Below, piece by piece: positions 24,064-31,942 of a stretch of DNA of 64,000 bases. Made by a program: the position numbers and the translations under genes. Numbering within the stretch: the stretch's first letter is position 1; each line of letters begins with the position of its first letter. Source of the stretch: Mycobacterium colombiense (GTDB lineage Bacteria; Actinomycetota; Actinomycetes; Mycobacteriales; Mycobacteriaceae); contig NZ_MBEI01000079.1 in NCBI RefSeq assembly GCF_001953985.1, positions 124,001 to 188,000 of the forward strand. Direction: 5' to 3'. The notes beneath the pieces are model-generated. The model saw nothing but the letters and a program-made list of their open reading frames with translations. It was not told the origin of the DNA and ran no database searches.

Positions 24064-24555
24064 GTGACGGTTACCGATGATTACCTGGCCAACAACGCCA
24101 AATATGCGAGCACCTTCGAGGGGCCGCTGCCGATGCCGCCGGGCAAACATGTCGCGGTCGTGGCGTGCATGGACGCGCGGCTCGACGTCTACCGCATCCT
24201 CGGGCTCAACGAGGGGGAGGCCCACGTCATCCGCAACGCCGGCGGAGTCATCACCGACGATGTCATCCGGTCGCTGGCCATCAGCCAGCGATTGCTGGGG
24301 ACGCGCGAGATCATCCTGATTCATCACACCGACTGCGGCATGCTCACCTTCACCGACGACGACTTCAAGCGCAGCATCCAGGAGGAGACGGGCGTCAAAC
24401 CGCCGTGGGCGGCGGAGGCCTTCGCCGATCTCGCCGAGGATGTCCGCCAGTCGTTGCGCCGCATCGAGGGCAGCCCCTTCGTCACCAAGCACGTCTCCGT
24501 GCGCGGCTTCGTCTTCGACGTGGCCACCGGCAAGCTGGAGGAAATCAAGCCCTGA
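24064..24555 (+). CDS. canA: Beta-class carbonic anhydrase (Rv1284 type)
   Basis: A 163-residue enzyme, the same length as Rv1284. It interconverts CO2 and bicarbonate. Zinc ligands are Cys35, His88 and Cys91, and the Asp37/Arg39 pair sits in CMDAR (35-39). The GTG start has an AAGGAGG sequence directly upstream. Rv1284 is reported to be important for growth and is studied as a drug target. It is divergent from opp and upstream of a convergent thioesterase gene. Confidence 0.95.
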   Translation: MTVTDDYLANNAKYASTFEGPLPMPPGKHVAVVACMDARLDVYRILGLNEGEAHVIRNAGGVITDDVIRSLAISQRLLGTREIILIHHTDCGMLTFTDDDFKRSIQEETGVKPPWAAEAFADLAEDVRQSLRRIEGSPFVTKHVSVRGFVFDVATGKLEEIKP

Positions 24556-24577
24556 TCGCCGTTGCCCGCCAGCGACC

Positions 24578-25018
24578 TCAACCGACCTTGTAGGTCGCCA
24601 GCGCCTTGGCGACCAGCGTGCCCTGTGGGTCGACGATCTCGGCCTCGCAGTTGACCAGTGACCGGCCGCGCCGCAGGACCCGCCCGATGCCGATCACATC
24701 GGTGGCCCGGGCCGGGGCCATGAAGTCCAACGTGAGGGACACCGTCACGCCCCGCAGGTCGGGCGGGGCCTGGGCGCCGCACCACGCCGCCGCCATGACG
24801 GTGAGATCGGCGAGCGTGGCGATGGCGCCGCCGTGGACCATGTCGCCGATGGTCACGTTGGACGGGTCCCAAGGCAGCCGCAGCCGCACTTCGTCCGCTT
24901 CGAGGCGGTCGGCGACGATGCCCAGCTTGACGACGAACGGGGATTGGGGAAGGAACTGGGCGATGACGTCGCGACCGCTCGGCGCGGATGGTCCGGCGGT
25001 TTCAGGGGTGGCAGTCAT
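24578..25018 (-). CDS. PaaI-family hotdog thioesterase
   Basis: A 146-residue single hotdog-fold protein. The signature is MVHGGAIATLADLTVMAAAW, with the HGG motif and the Asp of the family active site. PaaI-type enzymes hydrolyse acyl-CoA thioesters; the substrate is not evident. The start is uncertain: the ATG at 25018 has GGAGGA directly adjacent, too close to act, while the ATG at 25036 gives six more residues. The gene lies tail to tail with canA. Confidence 0.85.
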   Translation of the reverse strand: MTATPETAGPSAPSGRDVIAQFLPQSPFVVKLGIVADRLEADEVRLRLPWDPSNVTIGDMVHGGAIATLADLTVMAAAWCGAQAPPDLRGVTVSLTLDFMAPARATDVIGIGRVLRRGRSLVNCEAEIVDPQGTLVAKALATYKVG

Positions 25019-25159
25019 TCCTCCATGTTTTCGCATCCCCAACCGGCGGCAAAAGTGCCGCCGCGACTCTTGACGTGATGTGTCCGGTGACCGGTGTGCG
25101 GGTCAGGCCGATCCGGCGGTCGCAGGTCCAGCGGTTGACAGCGCCGGGTCGAGCTGGTC

Positions 25160-25219
25160 TTATTTATTGCTAATATGCCAAATATGGTCAGTTCTGCCAG
25201 GTTTTAATCGAAGGAAGCT
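25160..25219 (+). promoter_or_regulatory. AT-rich promoter/operator region upstream of cysD
   Basis: A short A/T-rich block unusual for this genome (TTATTTATTGCTAATATGCC) contains ATAT-GCCAA-ATAT inverted repeats and several -10-like hexamers. On the reverse strand it contains TTGGCATAT, which also occurs upstream of the DUF6188 gene at 28686. A GGAAG sequence precedes the cysD ATG. It probably holds the sulfate-activation operon promoter. Confidence 0.4.
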
Positions 25220-26149
25220 ATGACCACTGATGTGACGGTGGCGCCCGCCGCCGGACAGTACGAGTTGAGTCATCTGCGCTCGCTGGAGGCAGAGGCGATC
25301 CACATCATTCGTGAGGTGGCCGCGGAGTTCGAGCGGCCGGTGCTGTTGTTCTCCGGCGGCAAGGACTCCATCGTCATGCTGCACCTGGCGCTGCGCGCCT
25401 TCCGTCCCGGGCGGCTGCCGTTCCCGGTGATGCACGTCGACACCGGGCACAACTTCGACGAGGTGATCGCGACCCGCGACGAGTTGGTGGCCGAGCACGG
25501 GGTGCGCCTGGTCGTCGCCTCGGTCCAGGAGGACATCGACGCCGGCCGGGTCGTCGAGCCGCGCCAGGGGCGCAACCCGATCCAGACCGTCACGCTGCTG
25601 CGTGCCATCCGGGAGAACAAGTTCGACGCCGCGTTCGGGGGGGCGCGCCGCGACGAAGAGAAGGCACGCGCCAAGGAACGGGTGTTCAGCTTCCGCGACG
25701 AGTTCGGCCAGTGGGATCCGAAGGCGCAGCGGCCCGAGCTGTGGAACCTCTACAACGGCCGGCATCACAAGGGCGAGCACATCCGGGTGTTCCCGTTGTC
25801 CAACTGGACCGAGTTCGACATCTGGTCCTACATCGGCGCCGAGAACATCGCACTGCCGTCGATCTATTACGCCCACCAGCGCAAGGTGTTTCGCCGCGAC
25901 GGCATGCTGCTGGCGGTCGACAAGAACATGCACCCGCGCGATGACGAACCCGTGTTCGAGGCGACCGTGCGGTTCCGCACTGTCGGGGACGTGACGTGCA
26001 CCGGCTGCGTGGAATCGCAGGCCGCCACCGTGGACGAGGTCATCGCCGAGACCGCGGTGTCGCGGCTGACCGAACGCGGTGCGACCCGAGCTGACGACCG
26101 GATTTCCGAGGCCGGCATGGAAGACCGCAAACGGCAGGGATACTTCTGA
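25220..26149 (+). CDS. cysD: Sulfate adenylyltransferase subunit 2 CysD
   Basis: A 309-residue PP-loop ATP pyrophosphatase that forms adenosine 5'-phosphosulfate from ATP and sulfate together with CysN. The PP-loop is LLFSGGKDSIVMLHLA, followed by FGGARRDEEKARAKER and the C-terminal TCTGCVESQAAT. Length and motifs are typical. The stop overlaps the ATG of cysNC by one base, so the subunits are translated together. This is the entry to assimilation of sulfur into cysteine, and to sulfolipids in mycobacteria. Confidence 0.97.
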   Translation: MTTDVTVAPAAGQYELSHLRSLEAEAIHIIREVAAEFERPVLLFSGGKDSIVMLHLALRAFRPGRLPFPVMHVDTGHNFDEVIATRDELVAEHGVRLVVASVQEDIDAGRVVEPRQGRNPIQTVTLLRAIRENKFDAAFGGARRDEEKARAKERVFSFRDEFGQWDPKAQRPELWNLYNGRHHKGEHIRVFPLSNWTEFDIWSYIGAENIALPSIYYAHQRKVFRRDGMLLAVDKNMHPRDDEPVFEATVRFRTVGDVTCTGCVESQAATVDEVIAETAVSRLTERGATRADDRISEAGMEDRKRQGYF

Positions 26150-27990
26150 TGACAACGCTATTGCGCTTGGCCACCGCGGGTTCCGTCGACGACGGCAAGT
26201 CCACCCTGATCGGTCGGCTGCTCTATGACTCCAAGGCCGTGATGGAAGACCAGTGGGCGGCGGTGGAGCAGACGTCCAAGGACCGCGGTCACGATTACAC
26301 CGACCTGGCGCTGGTGACCGACGGCCTGCGGGCCGAGCGCGAGCAGGGCATCACGATCGACGTCGCCTACCGCTACTTCGCCACTCCCAAGCGGAAATTC
26401 ATCATCGCCGACACCCCCGGTCACATCCAGTACACCCGCAACATGGTCACCGGCGCGTCGACCGCCCAACTGGTGATCGTGCTGGTCGACGCGCGCCACG
26501 GCCTGCTCGAACAGTCCCGCCGGCACGCCTTCCTGGCGTCCCTGCTGGGCATCCAGCACATCGTGCTGGCGGTCAACAAGATGGACCTGATCGGTTGGGA
26601 CAGAGAGAAATTCGAGGCGATCCGGGACGAATTTCACGCCTTCGCCGCGCGCCTGGACGTGCACGACGTGGCCACCATCCCGCTTTCGGCCCTGCACGGT
26701 GACAACGTGGTGACCAGGTCGGACCAGACACCGTGGTACGAGGGCCCGGCGTTGCTGTCGCACCTCGAGGAGGTGTACATCGCGGGTGACCGCAACATGG
26801 TCGACGTGCGGTTCCCGGTGCAGTACGTCATCCGCCCGCACACCCGCGAACACCAGGACCACCGCAGCTACGCCGGTACCGTCGCCAGCGGGGTCATGCG
26901 TCCCGGGGATGAAGTGGTGGTGCTGCCCGTCGGCAAGCAAACCCGGATCACCGCGATCGATGGGCCGAATGGTCCGGTGCAAGAAGCCTTCTCGCCGATG
27001 GCCGTATCGCTGACCCTGGCCGACGAGATCGACATCTCGCGCGGCGATTTGATCGCCCGCACCCACAATCGGCCCCGGGTCGCGCAGGAGTTCGACGCGA
27101 CGGTCTGCTGGATGGCCGACGATGCGGCCCTCGAACCCGGCCGCGACTACGTCATCAAGCACACCACCCGCACCACGCATGCCAAGGTGACCGCGCTCGA
27201 CTACCGGCTCGACGTCAACACGCTGCATCGCGACAAGACGGCAACGGCGTTGAAGCTCAACGAACTCGGCCGCATCTCGCTGCGCACCCAGGTGCCGCTG
27301 CTGCTCGACGAGTACACGCGCAACGCCAGCACCGGTTCGTTCATCCTGATCGACCCGCACACCAACGGAACGGTGGCGGCCGGCATGGTGCTGCGCGACG
27401 CCTCGGCGCAGGCCGCCAGCCCGAACACGGTGCGGCACAAGTCATCCGCCATCGCCGAGGCACGGCCGCGGGGCAAGACGGTGTGGTTCACCGGTTTGTC
27501 CGGCTCCGGCAAGTCATCGGTGGCCATGCTGGTCGAGCAGAAGCTGCTCCAAAAGGGAACTCCGGCATACGTTCTCGACGGCGACAATCTGCGGCACGGC
27601 CTGAACGCCGACCTCGGCTTTTCCATGGCCGACAGAGCCGAAAACCTGCGCCGGCTGGCGCATGTGGCGGCGCTGCTCGCCGACTGCGGAAACGTCGTGC
27701 TGGTGCCGGCGATCAGCCCGCTGGCCGAGCAACGCGAACTCGCCCGCAACGTGCACGGCGAGGCCGGCTTCGATTTCATCGAGGTGTTCTGCGACACCCC
27801 GATCGAGGAATGCGAAAAGCGTGATCCCAAGGGTTTGTACGCCAAGGCGCGTGCGGGTGAGATCAGCCAGTTCACCGGCATCGACAGCCCGTATCAGGCG
27901 CCGGTGAACCCCGATCTGCGGCTCACCCCGGACGGTACCGTCGAGGAGCAGGCGCAGCGGATCATCGACCTGCTCGAATCACGCGGGTAG
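26149..27990 (+). CDS. cysNC: CysN/CysC fusion: sulfate adenylyltransferase GTPase with APS kinase
   Basis: A 613-residue bifunctional protein. The N-terminal GTPase (about 1-430) has the G1 motif GSVDDGKST, DTPGH, NKMD and elongation-factor-like beta barrels, and drives APS formation with CysD. The C-terminal APS kinase (about 435-613) has GLSGSGKSS, LDGDNLRHGLN and the VFCDTPIEECEKRDPKGLY segment, and makes PAPS. The fusion matches M. tuberculosis CysN/CysC. It ends about 30 bases before the Rrf2 operator region, so the operon may be controlled by that regulator. Confidence 0.97.
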   Translation: MTTLLRLATAGSVDDGKSTLIGRLLYDSKAVMEDQWAAVEQTSKDRGHDYTDLALVTDGLRAEREQGITIDVAYRYFATPKRKFIIADTPGHIQYTRNMVTGASTAQLVIVLVDARHGLLEQSRRHAFLASLLGIQHIVLAVNKMDLIGWDREKFEAIRDEFHAFAARLDVHDVATIPLSALHGDNVVTRSDQTPWYEGPALLSHLEEVYIAGDRNMVDVRFPVQYVIRPHTREHQDHRSYAGTVASGVMRPGDEVVVLPVGKQTRITAIDGPNGPVQEAFSPMAVSLTLADEIDISRGDLIARTHNRPRVAQEFDATVCWMADDAALEPGRDYVIKHTTRTTHAKVTALDYRLDVNTLHRDKTATALKLNELGRISLRTQVPLLLDEYTRNASTGSFILIDPHTNGTVAAGMVLRDASAQAASPNTVRHKSSAIAEARPRGKTVWFTGLSGSGKSSVAMLVEQKLLQKGTPAYVLDGDNLRHGLNADLGFSMADRAENLRRLAHVAALLADCGNVVLVPAISPLAEQRELARNVHGEAGFDFIEVFCDTPIEECEKRDPKGLYAKARAGEISQFTGIDSPYQAPVNPDLRLTPDGTVEEQAQRIIDLLESRG

Positions 27991-28017
27991 CCGCACGATC
28001 AGCCAGGCTGCACCGAA

Positions 28018-28040
28018 ATTGTGTCATCGGGTGGCACAAT
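28018..28040. promoter_or_regulatory. Near-perfect palindrome at the Rrf2 gene promoter
   Basis: ATTGTGTCA / TGGCACAAT arms around TCGGG, 23 bases, with one mismatch. The right arm ends in CACAAT, a possible weak -10 box 7 bases before the GTG at 28048. This suggests that the Rrf2 protein represses its own leaderless promoter by binding here. Confidence 0.55.
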
Positions 28041-28047
28041 CCTGTGA

Positions 28048-28533
28048 GTGCGCATGTCGGCGAAGGCGGAGTATGCCGTGCGGGCGATGATTCAGCTCGC
28101 CACGGTGCCCGACGGAACGCTGGTGAAGACCGATGATTTGGCCCAGGCCCAGGGCATTCCCCCGCAATTTCTCGTCGACATCCTGACCAACCTGCGCACC
28201 GACCGGCTGGTGCGAAGCCACCGCGGTCGCGAGGGGGGCTACGAATTGGCCCGGTCCGGGAAAGACATCAGCATTGCCGACGTGTTGCGCTGTATCGACG
28301 GCCCGCTGGCCAGCGTCCGTGACATCGGGCTCGGCGACTTGCCGTACTCGGGGCCGACGGCCGCGCTCACCGACGTCTGGCGCGCGCTGCGGGCCAGCAT
28401 GCGGTCGGTGCTCGAAGAGACGACGCTGGCCGACGTCGCCACCGGTGGCCTGCCCAAGCACGTCGCACAACTGGCCGATGACTACCGCAAGCAGGAAAAC
28501 CAGCGGCACGGCACTGCGCGAACCGGCGACTAA
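28048..28533 (+). CDS. Rrf2-family transcriptional regulator (Rv1287 type)
   Basis: A 161-residue regulator, the same length as Rv1287. It has an N-terminal winged helix (YAVRAMIQLA, IPPQFLVDILTNLRTDRLV, RSHRGREGGYELAR) and a C-terminal helical dimer region. The family includes IscR, NsrR and CymR. Fe-S members carry three conserved cysteines, but here only one Cys (LRCIDG) is present, so an Fe-S sensor is unlikely. CymR in Bacillus controls cysteine metabolism, and this gene follows cysDNC, so a role in sulfur control is plausible. The GTG at 28048 was chosen; ATG 28054 is possible. Confidence 0.88.
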   Translation: MRMSAKAEYAVRAMIQLATVPDGTLVKTDDLAQAQGIPPQFLVDILTNLRTDRLVRSHRGREGGYELARSGKDISIADVLRCIDGPLASVRDIGLGDLPYSGPTAALTDVWRALRASMRSVLEETTLADVATGGLPKHVAQLADDYRKQENQRHGTARTGD

Positions 28534-28710
28534 GGGCCCCGCAGGCCGCTGCCCAGGCGGATGGCGTTGACGATTCGCGCGATCGGCGCCAAGAAATCCT
28601 GACCCTGGTCGGGTTAACTGCCCAGCCGCGCGGGAACCCGAATTATCTGACGCTCTGCCGGGCGGTGCGCGCCGTTTGTGCACTTGGCATATCAAGGACG
28701 GAGTGGATAT

Positions 28711-29139
28711 ATGGCCAAATCGAAAATGATCGAGCATTGGCTTGAGGGCTGTGCCTTACAGCGGATCATGTTCCGCGATGGTTTGGTGCTGAATTTCGAC
28801 GATGACAATGAGCTTGTCATCTCGGTACCGATGCGCCTGACCCTGCCGGCCATTGCCAGCGCCCCCGCGGAAGTGGTCGCGATCGACCCGAATGGCCCGG
28901 CCGACCAGGAGCGCCCGCTCTTCGATTTCTCCGGGCAAAACTGCACAGGCTTTGATTGGTTTGACACCGGAGATCTTCACCTCGAGTTCTCCGACGGTCA
29001 CAAGATCGACGTGCCTCCGGACGACGACGCCACCGCGTGGGAGCTGTATGGCAAGTACCACGGATATGCCGCCTGCCTACCGCACGGCAAGGTGCGGGTT
29101 GTGCGGCACGACGTGGACGAAACGAACGCCGACGAGTGA
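28711..29139 (+). CDS. DUF6188-type hypothetical protein
   Basis: A 142-residue acidic soluble protein with no signal or membrane segment. It resembles small actinobacterial proteins placed in DUF6188 (LTLPAIASAPAEVVAI, WFDTGDLHLEFSDGHKIDVP). Function is unknown. The ATG at 28711 follows GGAGTGG; upstream starts are less likely. The upstream region carries a TTGGCATAT word shared with the cysD promoter region. It replaces Rv1288/Rv1289 of H37Rv at this position. Confidence 0.6.
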   Translation: MAKSKMIEHWLEGCALQRIMFRDGLVLNFDDDNELVISVPMRLTLPAIASAPAEVVAIDPNGPADQERPLFDFSGQNCTGFDWFDTGDLHLEFSDGHKIDVPPDDDATAWELYGKYHGYAACLPHGKVRVVRHDVDETNADE

Positions 29140-29172
29140 GCTCCCGGCGCACCTGATGGTCGCCGGTCGCGC

Positions 29173-29562
29173 TCAGCCGCCAGAGCCGTAGGGGCGCGTC
29201 AGGATCTCCATGGCGTGTCCCGAAGGATCGAGGAAGTACACGCCGCGCCCGCCGTCCCGTTGGTTGATTTCGCCGGGTCGCTGGGCGCCCGGGTCCGCCC
29301 AGTGCTGCAAATTGCGCGATGTGATCTTGCCGTAGATGGCGTCGAACTCGTCCTCGGACACCAAGAACGCGTAATGCTGGCGTGGGATGTCCGCGCCTTC
29401 GCCGGCATCCGAGTAGTCGAGACTCACCCCGTGCTCGAGTTCGACAACCATGAAGTGGCCGAAGGGCTTTGGGCTGGGCAGGCCGAACAGCTCGGCGAGG
29501 AACTCCGCGGATTCGCGTTTGTCGCGTGCCGCGACGATGGTGTGGTTGAAACTGATGGTCAT
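29173..29562 (-). CDS. VOC (glyoxalase-fold) protein
   Basis: A 129-residue single glyoxalase/bleomycin-resistance/dioxygenase domain. Metal-ligand positions include His in FNHTIV, His in QHYAFLV and Glu in AMEILTRP, giving the usual H-H-E pattern. The GVYFLDPSGHAMEI signature is clear. The reaction is unknown; the class includes metal-dependent isomerases and antibiotic-binding proteins. A second VOC gene follows on the same strand upstream. Confidence 0.85.
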   Translation of the reverse strand: MTISFNHTIVAARDKRESAEFLAELFGLPSPKPFGHFMVVELEHGVSLDYSDAGEGADIPRQHYAFLVSEDEFDAIYGKITSRNLQHWADPGAQRPGEINQRDGGRGVYFLDPSGHAMEILTRPYGSGG

Positions 29563-29614
29563 AGTTCTTTCCAGTCAACCACTCCGATGCCCGTCGCGAC
29601 AACGGCCGAGCGCG

Positions 29615-30037
29615 CTACTTCGGCGCGGTTAGCTCCAGGGCGATGTTGTCGGGATCGCGGAACTCCAGGATGTAGGACGGCCCGATGTCTTTGACCGGCT
29701 CGTGGGCCACGCCGAGTTCCTCGAGATGCGCTGCCGCCGAATCCAATTCATCTTTGCTGGCCAGCCGGAAGGCAATGTGGTCGAGCCCGACGCGGTCCTC
29801 GTCGAAGCGGTCGGCGGCGACCGGCCGCAGCCCGAGAAGTGTCCCGCCGAGGTCGTAGATGACGCCGCCGAACAGGAAGCTCAACTGGGTGCGGGTGGAC
29901 TCGTCGGCATTCTCGGGAACTTCGATCAACACCGGCCAACCGAACACGCTCTCGTAGAACTGCCGCGACCGCTCGATATCGGTCACGGTCAGTCGGACAT
30001 GTGCGATGGAACTACTCGTGAACGCCACTCGGCCCAT
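29615..30037 (-). CDS. VOC-family dioxygenase/glyoxalase-like protein
   Basis: A 140-residue VOC-fold protein with IAHVRLTVTDIERSRQFYES at the N terminus, LDHIAF in the middle and YILEFRDPDNIALEL at the C terminus. The His-His-Glu metal set is present. No substrate can be named. The ATG at 30037 was chosen because GGTGGA lies upstream; ATGs at 30058 and 30067 are alternatives. It is divergent from the F420-type oxidoreductase gene, and the starts are only about 46 bases apart. Confidence 0.85.
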   Translation of the reverse strand: MGRVAFTSSSIAHVRLTVTDIERSRQFYESVFGWPVLIEVPENADESTRTQLSFLFGGVIYDLGGTLLGLRPVAADRFDEDRVGLDHIAFRLASKDELDSAAAHLEELGVAHEPVKDIGPSYILEFRDPDNIALELTAPK

Positions 30038-30082
30038 GGTTCCACCGAAGGGCCGCATATTAAACATGCCAGAATCGCCGTC

Positions 30083-30973
30083 GTGCGGATTGCGATGACG
30101 ATGCCGGTGATGGAGCCGGATCTGGATGCGACGGTGCTCGAGACGTGGGCGCGCGCCATCGACGAGGGCCCGTTCTCGTCGCTGTGCTGGGGCGAGCGGA
30201 TCGCCTTCGACAACCCGGACAACCTGACGTTGCTGGGCGCGCTGGCCGCCTGGACCAACCGGGTGCGGCTGCTGACGACCGTCATCGTGCCGCAGCTGCA
30301 CGATCCCGTCATGCTCGCCAAGGGGCTGGCGACCGGTGACCTGCTCAGTGGCGGGCGGTTGACCGTGGGAATCGGGGTGGGCGGCCGGCACGAGGACTAC
30401 CACGCCGTGAGCGCCGACCCGGCGACGCAGACGATGCGCGGCATGGCCGAACGCGTTGCCGTGATGAAGCGCGTCTGGGCGGGGGAGAAGACCACCGACT
30501 CGGTGCTGCCCGTCGGGCCGGCGCCGGTCCAGCCCGGCGGTCCGCCGCTGTTCGTCGGCAGTATCGGGCCGAAAACCATCCGCAGCGCGGCCGCGTGGGC
30601 CGACGGGCTGGCCGGCACCACGCTGGACCTCGACGTCGCCAAGCAGAACGAGCTGTTCGACGTGACCCGGGAGGCCTGGGCCCAGGCCGGCAAGCCCAAA
30701 CCCCACCTGATCACGTCGTTCTGGTTCGCCTTCGGATCCCCCGAGGAGTCTCGCGAGCAGATCCATCGTCATCTGCGGCGCTACATGAACTGGATACCGG
30801 CGGAGTACGTCGACGCGATGGCGCCAATGACGGGCTGGGCCGGCAGCGAAGACGAGCTGCTGGACGTGTTGCGCAAGTTCGAGGAGATCGGCACCGACGA
30901 GGTTCAGCTCATCCCGACGAGCTCGGATGTCGATCAAGTACGCCGCGCCGCGGACGTGGCGGCGCGCCTGTAA
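30083..30973 (+). CDS. LLM-class (luciferase-like) F420- or FMN-dependent oxidoreductase
   Basis: A 296-residue TIM-barrel protein of the luciferase-like monooxygenase superfamily, probably F420-dependent as is common in mycobacteria; that is inference. Conserved stretches are LTLLGALAAWTNRVRLLTTV, GRLTVGIGVGGR and GGPPLFVGSIG. The substrate is unknown. The GTG at 30083 is preceded by CAGAAT seven bases upstream, so it may be a leaderless transcript; ATG 30095 would also fit. Confidence 0.85.
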   Translation: MRIAMTMPVMEPDLDATVLETWARAIDEGPFSSLCWGERIAFDNPDNLTLLGALAAWTNRVRLLTTVIVPQLHDPVMLAKGLATGDLLSGGRLTVGIGVGGRHEDYHAVSADPATQTMRGMAERVAVMKRVWAGEKTTDSVLPVGPAPVQPGGPPLFVGSIGPKTIRSAAAWADGLAGTTLDLDVAKQNELFDVTREAWAQAGKPKPHLITSFWFAFGSPEESREQIHRHLRRYMNWIPAEYVDAMAPMTGWAGSEDELLDVLRKFEEIGTDEVQLIPTSSDVDQVRRAADVAARL

Positions 30974-31049
30974 CCTACAGCCCTCTGGGATCGCCGCAGG
31001 TAGATCCGGGTGAATTGCAGCGCCGGCGCGGTGGCGATTTCATTGGCGA

Positions 31050-31922
31050 ATGACGCAGCAGGAGTTGCCCGCCCCGCTGGCCGAACTGACCGGGCTGATG
31101 ACGGACTGCGCGAAGCACGGTGATTACGCCGGGGCCGCGCGGCAGGCAAACGAGCTGGTCACCCTCTGCCGCGCGACGCTGGGCGAGCGTCATGCCACGG
31201 TCCTGGAACTCAAGGTGTCGCTGGCCACCTTGCAGCTGCGGGCGGGTGAGGAGGCCGTCGCCTACGACGAGTTCGCGCGGCTGATACCGGACCTCGTCGA
31301 GGTGCTCGGTCGCGACCACCTCAGCACCCTGACCGCCCGCCACCTACTGGCGGGCCGGCAACAACCCTCGCTGTCATCGCTTGCCGAGTGGTCGCAGCTC
31401 TTCGCCGACGAACAGCGCATCCTGGGCGGCGAACACGAGAGCGTGCTGGTCGCCCGCGAGAAGATCGCCGAGAAGCGTTGGGAGATAGGCGATGTCGTGG
31501 GCGCAATGGCCGAAGGCGAACAGGTCCTCGCCGCGCGCCGCCGCGTGCTCGGCGACGACCACGCCGACACCCTGGGAACGAGATTGATGCTGGCGATCTG
31601 GCGGGGCCGGGCGGGTGATGTGCCGACGGCCGTCGCCGAACTCGAACCGTTGATCCGCGACCTGCGCGAAAAGCTGGGGGCCGACCACGTGCACCTGCTG
31701 ATGGCCCGGCACATGTTCACGCTCTGGGCCCCGGACCGCGCCGGCGTCACCGACGAGGTCGCCGCGTGGGCGGCACTGGTCGACGAGGAAGCGCGGGTGC
31801 TCGGTGAAGAGCACCCGGTGACCGTCGCCGCCCGCCACGAGCTGGCCGAATGGTGCGCCCGGCATGTCGGCCGCGCGAACGGAACCGGCGGCCCGGGCTC
31901 GCTGGGCTGGTCGGCTTCCTGA
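31050..31922 (+). CDS. Six-repeat TPR-like protein
   Basis: A 290-residue soluble protein built almost entirely of repeats. The motif LGxxHxxxLxxR recurs at residues 44, 86, 125, 167, 209 and 251, a period of 42 (once 39), typical of kinesin-light-chain type tetratricopeptide repeats. Such repeats form superhelices that bind peptides or partner proteins. No enzymatic domain, signal or membrane segment is seen, so a scaffold or partner-binding role is likely. I do not recognise a gene symbol. It is convergent with the K+ channel gene. Confidence 0.75.
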   Translation: MTQQELPAPLAELTGLMTDCAKHGDYAGAARQANELVTLCRATLGERHATVLELKVSLATLQLRAGEEAVAYDEFARLIPDLVEVLGRDHLSTLTARHLLAGRQQPSLSSLAEWSQLFADEQRILGGEHESVLVAREKIAEKRWEIGDVVGAMAEGEQVLAARRRVLGDDHADTLGTRLMLAIWRGRAGDVPTAVAELEPLIRDLREKLGADHVHLLMARHMFTLWAPDRAGVTDEVAAWAALVDEEARVLGEEHPVTVAARHELAEWCARHVGRANGTGGPGSLGWSAS

Positions 31923-31942
31923 CCCGATGTGGCGCTGAGTTT

